This document shows positions 54,927-62,353 of a stretch of 64,000 bases of DNA, piece after piece. How positions within the stretch are numbered: position 1 is the first letter of the stretch; each line of letters begins with the position of its first letter. Below the pieces are notes generated by a model, which did no database searches, was not told the origin of the DNA, and saw nothing but the letters and a program-made list of their open reading frames with translations. The stretch is taken from NCBI RefSeq assembly GCF_013337765.1, contig NZ_VBSB01000007.1:157917-221916 (forward strand), in the 5' to 3' direction. The position numbers and the translations under genes were made by a program. This stretch comes from Mycolicibacterium sphagni. GTDB lineage: Bacteria; Actinomycetota; Actinomycetes; Mycobacteriales; Mycobacteriaceae.

Positions 54927-55360
54927 CGCCCGGAGCCCGCCCGCCTCGTGGTCAGGGTGATGCCGAAAACCTGCCCGTCGCTGCCGGGCTCATGACCGTT
55001 GTGGAACGTCTGCACATCATCGGTCAGCGAACTCAGCACATGCCAGCTAAAGCTGCCGGGGGTAACCACGTCGGAGGTGTCGCAGGTGGTCGAGGCCTCC
55101 ACGACGACCACGTCGTCGTGCGCATCGACCACCACAACCAACGTCGCTTGTGGCGACGCCGAGCGGATCAGCCTGGTGCAGGCCTCGTCGACTGCCAGGC
55201 GCAGATCTGCGACGGCGTCGAAATCCAGGTCTTCGAACGTGCCGACCGCGCCGACCACGGTGCGCAATACAGCAAGGTTCTCCAGCCTGGCAGCAACCCT
55301 CAACTCGACAGCGCTGGCACCCCGTTGTGTCGCGCCACCTCGGCTTTCAGCATCATTCAT
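54923..55360 (-). CDS. rsbW: RsbW (UsfX) anti-sigma-F factor
   Basis: 145-residue HATPase-fold anti-sigma factor that binds SigF and holds it inactive; length equals M. tuberculosis UsfX. ATG 55360 has GGGAGG upstream; a longer frame to 55408 lacks one. The Bergerat N-box region reads LRLAVDEACTRLIRSA, where RsbW kinases usually have an Asn (ExxxN); Arg stands there, so kinase activity toward STAS partners is uncertain. Later GSFSWHVLSSLTDDV corresponds to the ATP lid area. Confidence 0.92.
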   Translation of the reverse strand: MNDAESRGGATQRGASAVELRVAARLENLAVLRTVVGAVGTFEDLDFDAVADLRLAVDEACTRLIRSASPQATLVVVVDAHDDVVVVEASTTCDTSDVVTPGSFSWHVLSSLTDDVQTFHNGHEPGSDGQVFGITLTTRRAGSGR

Positions 55361-55400
55361 GTGGCCTCCCGGCAATGTCGACCCGACACTACTCCAGGTG

Positions 55401-55463
55401 CTAGCCACGGTCGGGCACAGACCGGGTCGGCGTGCGCAGCACTGCCCAGGAAGTCGTCGTCAT
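55401..55463 (-). CDS. Possible 20-residue leader peptide in the sigF operon
   Basis: An ATG lies 11 bases after the SigF promoter -10 box and opens a 20-codon frame ending in TAG, 40 bases before the rsbW start. Transcription from that promoter would start a few bases before this ATG, so it would be translated from a nearly leaderless 5' end. Whether it is a regulatory leader or chance cannot be decided. Confidence 0.3.
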   Translation of the reverse strand: MTTTSWAVLRTPTRSVPDRG

Positions 55464-55474
55464 GGTGGTCCCTC

Positions 55475-55501
55475 ATACCCACGGAACGGCAAGGGCCAAA
55501 C
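55475..55501 (-). promoter_or_regulatory. SigF promoter of the rsbW-sigF operon
   Basis: On the minus strand GTTT (55501-55498) and GGGTAT (55480-55475) are separated by exactly 17 bases, a full match to the mycobacterial SigF consensus GTTT-N15-17-GGGTAT. It lies 115 bases upstream of rsbW and makes the operon autoregulated, as known for M. tuberculosis usfX-sigF. Confidence 0.85.
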
Positions 55502-55838
55502 CTGTCGGTCGCAAATTCTCGTTCCGCCGTGCGTGCGGCATCTCACTGCCCGATTGCCGGTTGCCGCGCATCCGTAGCTGTCGCCGCCCCGCCGACGACT
55601 GTGCGGTACTCGTGCGACGGCGGCGGCGGCCGGAATGGGTGGACGATCCTCCGGAGTGCACTCGCAGAGTAGCGCTGTAAGGACAACATGCGCGACCGTC
55701 AATTTCCCTGCAGGACAACACTTATCCTGACAGCTCCGAGAGGTCCGCGATCGTCAAGGCTTGCGCCACCGTAAATTTGGCATTTTGCGCGCCTCGGTGA
55801 CCCACAATCGCGTCGTCCATCCGAGTAAATTGACGAAC
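55502..55838. other. Intergenic region between the sigF operon and the acidic protein gene
   Basis: About 340 bases between the SigF promoter and the small acidic protein gene. No open frame has a ribosome site or recognisable family, and no SigF-type promoter faces right here. The stretch 55680-55800 is somewhat AT-richer and is the probable promoter area for the gene at 55839. Confidence 0.4.
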
Positions 55839-56051
55839 ATGACCGATCGCGAATCATTCCCGGACGACGTGCCTGTCGCCGATGCCATCGAGCAACATCG
55901 CCCGGCGGCCGAATCAGCCGAGCTGGACACTGTCGACCCCGAAGAACGGGTCCCGATCGATGAGTCAGCCGCGCCGTTGGAGACCAATGAATCAGATTGG
56001 CAGGAACAACACCAGGTCATCGAGGATCCCGATCAGGATGAAATCCGATAG
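55839..56051 (+). CDS. Small acidic protein of unknown function
   Basis: 70 residues, strongly acidic (VDPEERVPIDESAAPLETNESDWQEQHQVIEDPDQDE) and without hydrophobic segments. The QEQH near the end and the P-rich acidic first half recall conserved short mycobacterial proteins of unknown role. ATG 55839 has no strong ribosome site. It lies beside stress genes, so a stress role is possible by context. Confidence 0.6.
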   Translation: MTDRESFPDDVPVADAIEQHRPAAESAELDTVDPEERVPIDESAAPLETNESDWQEQHQVIEDPDQDEIR

Positions 56052-56060
56052 TTAGCCAAT

Positions 56061-56087
56061 GTTTGACTCAAGGGGCCCCCGGGGTAC
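56061..56087 (+). promoter_or_regulatory. SigF promoter of the Rho-N / CsbD-like gene pair
   Basis: GTTT (56061-56064) and GGGTAC (56082-56087) are separated by 17 bases; only the last base differs from the SigF consensus. The spacer contains the self-complementary GGGGCCCC. The Rho-N gene starts 44 bases downstream, placing it and the following CsbD-like gene under SigF. Confidence 0.75.
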
Positions 56088-56130
56088 AAGCCCCACCGGG
56101 GAAACGGAACCTCAGCAAAGGGGGTAGGAG

Positions 56131-56313
56131 ATGTCGAGTGCCACTGCGGCGAGATCCGATGTCGACGACATTCGGTTCTTTCGACCCAGTCGGTCCTGCG
56201 CCTACGAGGGCTGGACCGTCGCTGAGCTCAAGAAGCGGGCTAAGCAACTCGGAATTTCGGGGTATTCCGGGCTGAGCAAGGAAAACCTGATCTCACTGAT
56301 CCGAAGCTATTGA
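56131..56313 (+). CDS. Rho termination-factor N-terminal-domain protein
   Basis: 60-residue protein; residues 25-60 form the SAP-like helix-extended-loop-helix of the Rho N-terminal domain (YEGWTVAELKKRAKQLGISGYSGLSKENLISLIRSY), a nucleic-acid-binding fold. The stretch GGGGGTAGGAG just before the ATG is a strong ribosome-binding region. It is expressed with the next gene, probably from the SigF promoter at 56061; a role in protecting nucleic acid during stress is inference. Confidence 0.85.
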   Translation: MSSATAARSDVDDIRFFRPSRSCAYEGWTVAELKKRAKQLGISGYSGLSKENLISLIRSY

Positions 56314-56328
56314 CGGAAGGGAAGTTTC

Positions 56329-56493
56329 ATGCCCGACGGCAATAGCAACAGCGGACCGGAAGAGACCATCAAGGGCGTCGTCGAGGACGTCAAAGGCAAG
56401 GCCGAGGCACAGCGTGACGCTGCCAGGAAGGAAGCCGAGGCTGCTCGCGCGGGCGCCAAGGCTGCCGAGGCGCGCCAGAAGGCCTTCCAGTAA
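56329..56493 (+). CDS. CsbD-like stress protein
   Basis: 54 residues, entirely hydrophilic and helical: PEETIKGVVEDVKGKAEAQRDAARKEAEAARAGAKAAEARQK. The opening GxxEDxKGK pattern and the Ala/Lys/Glu composition match CsbD/microaggregate-binding-like proteins, which are induced by SigB/SigF in stress; this one is shorter than usual. GAAGGGAAG precedes the ATG. It ends directly before a strong terminator. Confidence 0.75.
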   Translation: MPDGNSNSGPEETIKGVVEDVKGKAEAQRDAARKEAEAARAGAKAAEARQKAFQ

Positions 56494-56510
56494 CACCTAG
56501 ACAACGGCAG

Positions 56511-56545
56511 AGGCCCAGCGGAAACGCTGGGCCTTTGTTGTTGGT
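56511..56545 (+). terminator. Intrinsic terminator after the CsbD-like gene
   Basis: AGGCCCAGCG-gaaa-CGCTGGGCCT forms a perfect 10-bp stem with a 4-base loop (56511-56534), followed by TTGTTGTTGG. It is the clearest terminator in the window and ends the SigF-driven unit. Confidence 0.85.
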
Positions 56546-56621
56546 TGCTGGGTCAATCAGTTCGCCGGGACCAGCGTCACCACGGTGAAACGGACGACGG
56601 CCCGCACCTGAGCCGAATCGG

Positions 56622-57305
56622 TCAGCGCCCGGATAGCTCCCAGACACTCGCCGACATCTGGTCGGTCATCCTCGTGACGGTCACCTGGCCGCCATCGTCG
56701 CCCTGGCAAGCCATCGCCTGCACGATGGCGTTGTTGCGCAGCCTGGCTTCGGCGTAGCAGGTCCAGTCGAATGGAATGCCGATTTGCTGCTTGTTCCAGC
56801 GCACGGTGTCGGCGTTGATCTCGGGGACGGTGAACTTCCACGCGGCATCACCGCCGGTGCTCAAGGCCCGTTGACCGTCACAGGCCTTGGCGTTCTTGGT
56901 GCCGGTGGCGAACTGCGCTGCCGCCGAACCTGCTTCGGGATAGATCGCGACCGCCTCGGCCACGACGTGGTCGTGCCGGTCGCCGTCGGTGAACAGCATG
57001 ACGTGCAGTCCCAGCCACTTGTCCCCGAGGAAGGCGGCCATACCCGCGGCATCGAGTGCCGAACATGCCGGTACCGCAGAGGATCCGGGGATGGGCCGGG
57101 TTTGGTCGGCGTCAGTCTGCAGTTTGACCCCGACGATCGCGTGCAGCTGCGCCGGGCCAATCAGAACCTGCTCGGTGTCGTCGGCACGCAGCGGCTTGAT
57201 GCCTTGGGCCGGGTTGGACACCGGGCTGCCTGCGACGGTCTGCGCGCACCCGGCGAGCACCACCGCCGCCGCGCCGAGGACGCCAAGGACCGGGGGCAGC
57301 CGCAT
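56622..57305 (-). CDS. Lipoprotein with a PknH-type sensor domain
   Basis: 227 residues with a lipoprotein signal peptide (lipobox VLAGC, Cys20) and an outer domain resembling the PknH extracellular sensor (two cysteine pairs). Conserved-looking segments are FLGDKWLGLHVMLFTDGD and VAEAVAIYPEAGSAAAQF. It probably faces the cell wall; the ligand is unknown. It lies 10 bases downstream of lat on the same strand, likely in its transcript. Confidence 0.82.
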   Translation of the reverse strand: MRLPPVLGVLGAAAVVLAGCAQTVAGSPVSNPAQGIKPLRADDTEQVLIGPAQLHAIVGVKLQTDADQTRPIPGSSAVPACSALDAAGMAAFLGDKWLGLHVMLFTDGDRHDHVVAEAVAIYPEAGSAAAQFATGTKNAKACDGQRALSTGGDAAWKFTVPEINADTVRWNKQQIGIPFDWTCYAEARLRNNAIVQAMACQGDDGGQVTVTRMTDQMSASVWELSGR

Positions 57306-57315
57306 GCCCCGAATG

Positions 57316-58677
57316 CTAGACCGCCGCGCGCAATACCTCTCTCAAGGCGGCCAGCGCGCGGTCGATCTCCGTACGTGTCACGGTGAGCGCCGGGCGGAAT
57401 CGTACGCTGTCGGGACCGCTGCTGAGCATGATCACGCCGCGCTCCCACAGCGCACCGAGTACGGCGTCGCGATGTTCGGCAGTGGGCAGGCTGAACGCGC
57501 ACATCAATCCCCGGCCGCGCACGTCGCGGACCGCATCGGGTAGCTCGCGAGCGAGTTCACGCAGGCCGGCCAGCAGGTAGGCGCCCATCTCGGTGGCGTT
57601 GGCGAACAGTCCGTCGGCCTCGATCACCTCGAGGATCCGCCGCGAGCGCACCATGTCGACGAGGTTGCCGCCCCAGGTCGAGTTGATCCGGGAGCTGACG
57701 GCGAAGACGTTATCGGGGACATCGTCGACCCGACGGCCGGCCATGACGCCGCACACCTGCGTTTTCTTGCCGAAGGCGACGACATCCGGGGTGAAGCCGA
57801 GCTGCTGGTAGGCCCACGCGGTGCCGGTGATACCGCAGCCGGTCTGCACTTCGTCGGCGATCATCAGCGCGTCGTACTCGTCGCACAGGGCTCGCATCGC
57901 GACGAAGAACTGCGGGCGGAAGTGCCGGTCGCCGCCCTCGCCCTGGATGGGTTCGGCGAGGAAGCAGGCGATGTCATGCGGGTGCGCTGCGAACGCCGCG
58001 CGGGCCTGGCGGATGGCATCGGCTTCCAGTGCGTCCATATCCGCGCCGGGACGCAGGTAGGGGGCATCGATGCGCGGCCAGTCGAATTTGGGGAACCGTG
58101 CCACCTTGATCGGGTCGGTGTTGGTCAGCGACAAGGTGTAGCCGCTGCGCCCGTGGAACGCGCCGCGCAGGTGCAGGACCCGGGTACCGAGCGCGGGGTC
58201 GAGCCCGCGGGCCTCGTTGTGCCGGCTCTTCCAGTCGAACGCCACCTTGAGGGCGTTCTCCACCGCCAGGGCGCCGCCGTCGACGAAGAACAGGTGCGGT
58301 AGGTCGGGATCACCGAGCACCCGGGCGAACGTGTCGACGAAGCGCGCCATCGGCACGGTGTAGACGTCGGAGTTGGACGGCTTGTTGATCGCGGCCTGGG
58401 CCAGCTCGGTGCGGAATGCCGAGTCGCCGGCCAGTGCGGGATGGTTCATGCCCAGCGCCGAGGAGGCGAAGAACGTGAACATGTCGAGGTAACTCTTGCC
58501 GTCTCGGGCGTCGACCAGACACGAGCCCGACGACCGCTCCAGATCAAGGACCAGATCAAGGCCATCGGCCAGGATGCTGCGGGCCAGAACAGCACGCACA
58601 TTGGCAGGTTCGACGGCACTGCGCCGGTCGGCAGTGGACCCCGACAACACATCGTCACGCGACAAGAGTTCCGTCAT
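57316..58677 (-). CDS. lat: L-lysine 6-transaminase
   Basis: PLP enzyme that transfers the epsilon-amino group of lysine to 2-oxoglutarate, giving alpha-aminoadipate semialdehyde (which cyclises to piperideine-6-carboxylate); strongly starvation-induced in M. tuberculosis (Rv3290c, 449 residues). The 453 residues contain ADEVQTGCG, the PLP-binding Lys304 in VAFGKKTQVCG, and RINSTWGGN. It is preceded by a clear palindrome (58688) and, further upstream, by lrpA. Confidence 0.96.
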   Translation of the reverse strand: MTELLSRDDVLSGSTADRRSAVEPANVRAVLARSILADGLDLVLDLERSSGSCLVDARDGKSYLDMFTFFASSALGMNHPALAGDSAFRTELAQAAINKPSNSDVYTVPMARFVDTFARVLGDPDLPHLFFVDGGALAVENALKVAFDWKSRHNEARGLDPALGTRVLHLRGAFHGRSGYTLSLTNTDPIKVARFPKFDWPRIDAPYLRPGADMDALEADAIRQARAAFAAHPHDIACFLAEPIQGEGGDRHFRPQFFVAMRALCDEYDALMIADEVQTGCGITGTAWAYQQLGFTPDVVAFGKKTQVCGVMAGRRVDDVPDNVFAVSSRINSTWGGNLVDMVRSRRILEVIEADGLFANATEMGAYLLAGLRELARELPDAVRDVRGRGLMCAFSLPTAEHRDAVLGALWERGVIMLSSGPDSVRFRPALTVTRTEIDRALAALREVLRAAV

Positions 58678-58687
58678 GGGTGGAGTC

Positions 58688-58706
58688 TATCGTAATTTTT
58701 ACGATA
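58688..58706. promoter_or_regulatory. 19-base palindrome upstream of lat, probable LrpA site
   Basis: TATCGTAATTTTTACGATA is a perfect palindrome (8-bp arms, TTT centre) starting 11 bases before the lat ATG. AT-rich symmetric sites of this kind are bound by Lrp/AsnC regulators, and the lrpA gene is immediately upstream, so autogenous-style control of lat by LrpA is a strong inference. Confidence 0.6.
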
Positions 58707-58725
58707 TCTTGACTCTGTGATTGAA

Positions 58726-59199
58726 TTATTCCGGCAATGAGACCCGCTCGCTGTAAAATGTATTGAGAATGATGGTGCTGCGGGTACGCACGTTCGCGGC
58801 GGTTCGGATCTGTTGCAGCAGGCCCTCCAGCGCCCGCGGCGATTTGACACGCACGAACAGGACGTAGCTCTCCTCGCCGGCCACGGAATAACACGCCTCG
58901 ATTTCAGCGATGTGTTCCAGCCGGGCGGGGGCATCATCGGGTTGGGAAGGATCGAGAGGGGTGATCGCCACGAACGCCGACAGCAGGTGCCCGAACGCCT
59001 CGGGGTCCACCCGCGCGCTGTACCCGATCACCACACCCCGGGATTCCAGTCGGCGCACCCTCGATTGCACCGCCGAGACCGACAGCCCGGTGACGGCGGC
59101 GAGCTCGGCCAGCGTGGCCCTACCGTCGACGACGAGCTCACGCACCAGCGTGCGATCGATATCGTCGAGACCGTGCGCCGGCTCCGCGCTGTCCGCCAT
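58726..59199 (-). CDS. lrpA: LrpA: Lrp/AsnC-family regulator
   Basis: 157-residue feast/famine regulator. The N-terminal helix-turn-helix (LDDIDRTLVRELVVDGRATLAELAAVTGLSVSAVQSRVRRLE, about 11-52) is followed by the RAM ligand-binding domain (about 70-150). It is the counterpart of Rv3291c. It lies between lat and the divergent hglS-pcd pair, a good position to control all three in response to lysine or other amino acids. Confidence 0.95.
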   Translation of the reverse strand: MADSAEPAHGLDDIDRTLVRELVVDGRATLAELAAVTGLSVSAVQSRVRRLESRGVVIGYSARVDPEAFGHLLSAFVAITPLDPSQPDDAPARLEHIAEIEACYSVAGEESYVLFVRVKSPRALEGLLQQIRTAANVRTRSTIILNTFYSERVSLPE

Positions 59200-59231
59200 C
59201 GCCGCAGACTATCCGAATCGGACGGTGTTTC

Positions 59232-60476
59232 GTGAGCACACCTGAGGTTGCGACCTGGCAGCTGCGTGCCCGCTTCGCCGCGGCGCTGTCGACGATGTAC
59301 GGCACCGAGGTTCCTGCCTACACCACGCTCGTCGAGGTCAGCGAAGCCGTCAACCGCGACTATGTCGCCACCCATCCGCAGGCCGAACGCCTCGGCTCGA
59401 TCGCGCGGGTCACCGCCGAACGCCACGGCGCGATCCGAGTCGGGACCCCGGGCGAATTGACCGATGTCGCAGACCTTTTCGCTGCATTCGGCATGTACCC
59501 GGTCGGCTACTACGACCTGCGCGAGGCTGCCTCGCCCGTGCCGGTGGTGTCGACGGCATTCCGGCCGGTGGATGCCGAGGAGTTGGCGCGCAACCCTTTC
59601 CGGGTGTTCACCTCGATGCTGGCCACTCGGGACCGCCGATTCTTCGACACCGACCTGCGCCGGCGGGTCGACGAATGCCTTTACAGGCGAACGCTGTTCG
59701 ATCCAGCCCTGATCGCCGACGCGCGCCGGATCGCGGCCGACGGCGGATGTGATGCCGACGGCGCTGACGACTTCGTGACGCGCGCGGTGGCCGCGTTCGC
59801 CCTGTCCCGCGAGCCGGTCGACCGGGCCTGGTATGCCGAACTGACCGGGGTGTCGGCCGTCGCCGCAGACATCGCCGGGGTACCCACCACACACATCAAC
59901 CACCTGACCCCCCGGGTGCTCGACATCGACGACCTGTACCGACGGATGACCGAGCGCGGGATAACGATGATCGATGCGATCCAGGGACCACCGCACTGTG
60001 ACAGCACTGCTGTCTTGTTGCGCCAGACGTCATTTCGCGCGCTCGCCGAACCACGCCGCTTCCGTGAGGCCGACGGCACGGTCAGCGACGGCACATTGCG
60101 GGTGCGCTTCGGTGAAGTGGAGGCCCGCGGCGTCGCACTGACCCGCAAGGGCCGCGAGCGCTACGACGCAGCGATGGCGAGCGAGGATCCCGCCGAGGCG
60201 TGGGGCGACTACTTCCCCACCTCCGACGATGAGATGGCGTCCGCAGGACTGGCCTACTACCATCGCGGCGACCCTGACGCGCCCGTGGTGTACGAGGATT
60301 TCCTGCCCGCGTCGGCGGCCGGGATCTTCCGGTCCAATCTCGACGCCGACACCCAAGCCGCCGCCGTGGCAGATGAATCCGGCTACGACATCGAGTGGAT
60401 GGCCGGCACGATCGGCCGCCACATCCACGACCCGTACGACCTCTACGACGCGACCGCCCAGGAGGCCCCCGCATGA
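59232..60476 (+). CDS. hglS: HglS-type 2-oxoadipate dioxygenase/decarboxylase
   Basis: Fe(II) enzyme of the DUF1338/HglS family that converts 2-oxoadipate to D-2-hydroxyglutarate in lysine catabolism. The 414 residues conserve the metal ligands of the Pseudomonas enzyme: His65 (ERHGAIR), His221 (THINHLTPR) and Glu295 (RFGEVEARG). It is the counterpart of Rv3292. The ATG at 59232 lies 32 bases from the lrpA start on the opposite strand. It overlaps pcd by four bases. Confidence 0.92.
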   Translation: MSTPEVATWQLRARFAAALSTMYGTEVPAYTTLVEVSEAVNRDYVATHPQAERLGSIARVTAERHGAIRVGTPGELTDVADLFAAFGMYPVGYYDLREAASPVPVVSTAFRPVDAEELARNPFRVFTSMLATRDRRFFDTDLRRRVDECLYRRTLFDPALIADARRIAADGGCDADGADDFVTRAVAAFALSREPVDRAWYAELTGVSAVAADIAGVPTTHINHLTPRVLDIDDLYRRMTERGITMIDAIQGPPHCDSTAVLLRQTSFRALAEPRRFREADGTVSDGTLRVRFGEVEARGVALTRKGRERYDAAMASEDPAEAWGDYFPTSDDEMASAGLAYYHRGDPDAPVVYEDFLPASAAGIFRSNLDADTQAAAVADESGYDIEWMAGTIGRHIHDPYDLYDATAQEAPA

Positions 60477-62020
60477 GCACCACCACCGCCACCTCGCTGC
60501 CCACCGCCGCGGACCTGCGCGCCGCCGTGCGCGCCGCGTTCGACTCGATCGGCGTCCGCACTGAGCTCGCCGAGCCCGGAGTGCACGGCCTGCACGCGAG
60601 CACACCGGTGACCGGAGACATCCTGTTCACCGTCGCCGAGACCACACCCGAGCAGACGCGGTTTGCGATCGACGAAGCAGCACAGGCATTTTCGACCTGG
60701 CGCACCACTCCCGCCCCGGTGCGTGGCCAACTGGTCGCGCGGCTGGGCGAGCTGCTGCGCGAGCACAAGGCCGACCTGGCCACCCTGGTGACCGTCGAGG
60801 CGGGCAAGATCACCTCGGAGGCCCTCGGCGAGGTCCAGGAGATGATCGACATCTGCGAGTTCGCGGTCGGATTGTCGCGTCAGCTGTACGGGCGCACGAT
60901 CGCGTCGGAACGCCCAGGGCACCGGCTGATGGAAACCTGGCATCCGCTCGGGGTGGTCGGCGTGGTGACGGCGTTCAACTTCCCGGTGGCGGTCTGGGCG
61001 TGGAACACCGCGGTGGCGCTGGTGTGCGGAGATACCGTGGTGTGGAAGCCCTCTGAACTCACCCCGCTGACCGCGATCGCCTGCCAGGCGCTGATCGAGC
61101 GGGCCGCTGCCGACGTCGGCGCGCCTGCGCACCTGAGCCGGCTGGTGCTCGGCGGCCGCGAGGTCGGTGAGACCCTGGTCGACGATCCGCGGGTGGCGTT
61201 GGTGTCGGCCACCGGTTCGGTCCGGATGGGGCGCGAGGTCGGCCCCCGTGTCGCCGAACGGTTCGGCCGGGTGCTGCTGGAGCTCGGCGGAAACAACGCC
61301 GCCGTTGTAACACCCTCTGCCGACCTGGATTTGGCCGTGCGGGCCATCGTGTTCTCGGCGGCGGGTACGGCGGGTCAGCGCTGCACCACACTGCGGCGCC
61401 TGATCGCGCATTCCTCGGTGGCCGATAGCCTGGTCGAGCGTATCGCCGCCGCCTACCGCACGTTGCCGATCGGCGACCCGGCTGCCGACGGAACCCTGGT
61501 CGGGCCGCTCATCCACGAGACCGCCTATCGGGACATGGTCGGCGCACTGGAGCAGGCCGGCGCCGACGGCGGTGAGGTCATCGGCGGTCAGCGCCATCAC
61601 GTCGACGGGGCAAGCGAGGCGTTCTACGTCGAGCCCGCGGTCGTGCGGATGCCCGCCCAGACCGACATCGTGCACCACGAGACGTTCGCGCCCATCCTCT
61701 ATGTGCTGACCTACGACACGCTCGAGGAGGCGATCGCGCTCAACAATGCTGTGCCGCAGGGTCTCTCGTCGGCGATCTTCACCACCGACGTCCGGGAGGC
61801 CGAGCGCTTCCTGGCCGCCGACGGCTCGGACTGCGGGATCGCCAACGTCAACATCGGTACCTCGGGCGCCGAGATCGGCGGGGCGTTCGGCGGCGAGAAG
61901 CAGACCGGCGGGGGCCGTGAGTCCGGCTCGGACTCCTGGAAGGCCTACATGCGCCGCGCTACGAACACCGTCAACTACTCCTCGGAGCTACCGCTGGCCC
62001 AGGGCGTGCACTTCGGATGA
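60473..62020 (+). CDS. pcd: Piperideine-6-carboxylate dehydrogenase (AmaB)
   Basis: Aldehyde dehydrogenase that oxidises alpha-aminoadipate semialdehyde, the product of Lat, to alpha-aminoadipate. The 515-residue protein shows the NAD-binding FNFPVAVWAWN and GSVRMGREVG, the catalytic base Glu270 (LELGGNN) and nucleophile Cys304 (GTAGQRCTT). The ATG overlaps the hglS stop (ATGA). Counterpart of Rv3293. With lat, lrpA and hglS it forms a complete lysine-to-hydroxyglutarate cassette, lacking only the aminoadipate aminotransferase. Confidence 0.95.
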   Translation: MSTTTATSLPTAADLRAAVRAAFDSIGVRTELAEPGVHGLHASTPVTGDILFTVAETTPEQTRFAIDEAAQAFSTWRTTPAPVRGQLVARLGELLREHKADLATLVTVEAGKITSEALGEVQEMIDICEFAVGLSRQLYGRTIASERPGHRLMETWHPLGVVGVVTAFNFPVAVWAWNTAVALVCGDTVVWKPSELTPLTAIACQALIERAAADVGAPAHLSRLVLGGREVGETLVDDPRVALVSATGSVRMGREVGPRVAERFGRVLLELGGNNAAVVTPSADLDLAVRAIVFSAAGTAGQRCTTLRRLIAHSSVADSLVERIAAAYRTLPIGDPAADGTLVGPLIHETAYRDMVGALEQAGADGGEVIGGQRHHVDGASEAFYVEPAVVRMPAQTDIVHHETFAPILYVLTYDTLEEAIALNNAVPQGLSSAIFTTDVREAERFLAADGSDCGIANVNIGTSGAEIGGAFGGEKQTGGGRESGSDSWKAYMRRATNTVNYSSELPLAQGVHFG

Positions 62021-62353
62021 TCGTCGGCACGGAGTTGCCAGCTGGCACACGGAAGCCGCCCGAGCCTTCCTGTCCAAGGCAACTTCGCTTGGTCGGTGAC
62101 TAGGCCCAGGTTGGTGGAGCCCAGGGCTCGGTCGCCGGTGGGGCTTCCGTGCCTGATTTAGCACCTATTCGGTCAGTTGACGCACGCGTCCGATCATACT
62201 GACGTAACTTGAAATTTGCTTGGACACAACGTCCCATCTTCTACGAGTTTATTCACCCGTGCTAGGCGACGTCACCGGCGCCGAAGAGAAGAGTCTCCGA
62301 CGTGGGTGACAGCCGACATCGCTTGAGGCACGGCGACTGCCGGGGGCACTGCG
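62021..62353. other. Intergenic region pcd / repeat protein
   Basis: About 330 bases without a supported gene. A widely spaced inverted repeat is present: CACGGAAGCC (62048-62057) and GGCTTCCGTG (62142-62151), about 84 bases apart; it could be a long-range stem or ends of a small degenerate element. The AT-richer stretch 62200-62260 is the likely promoter region of the downstream gene. Confidence 0.4.
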
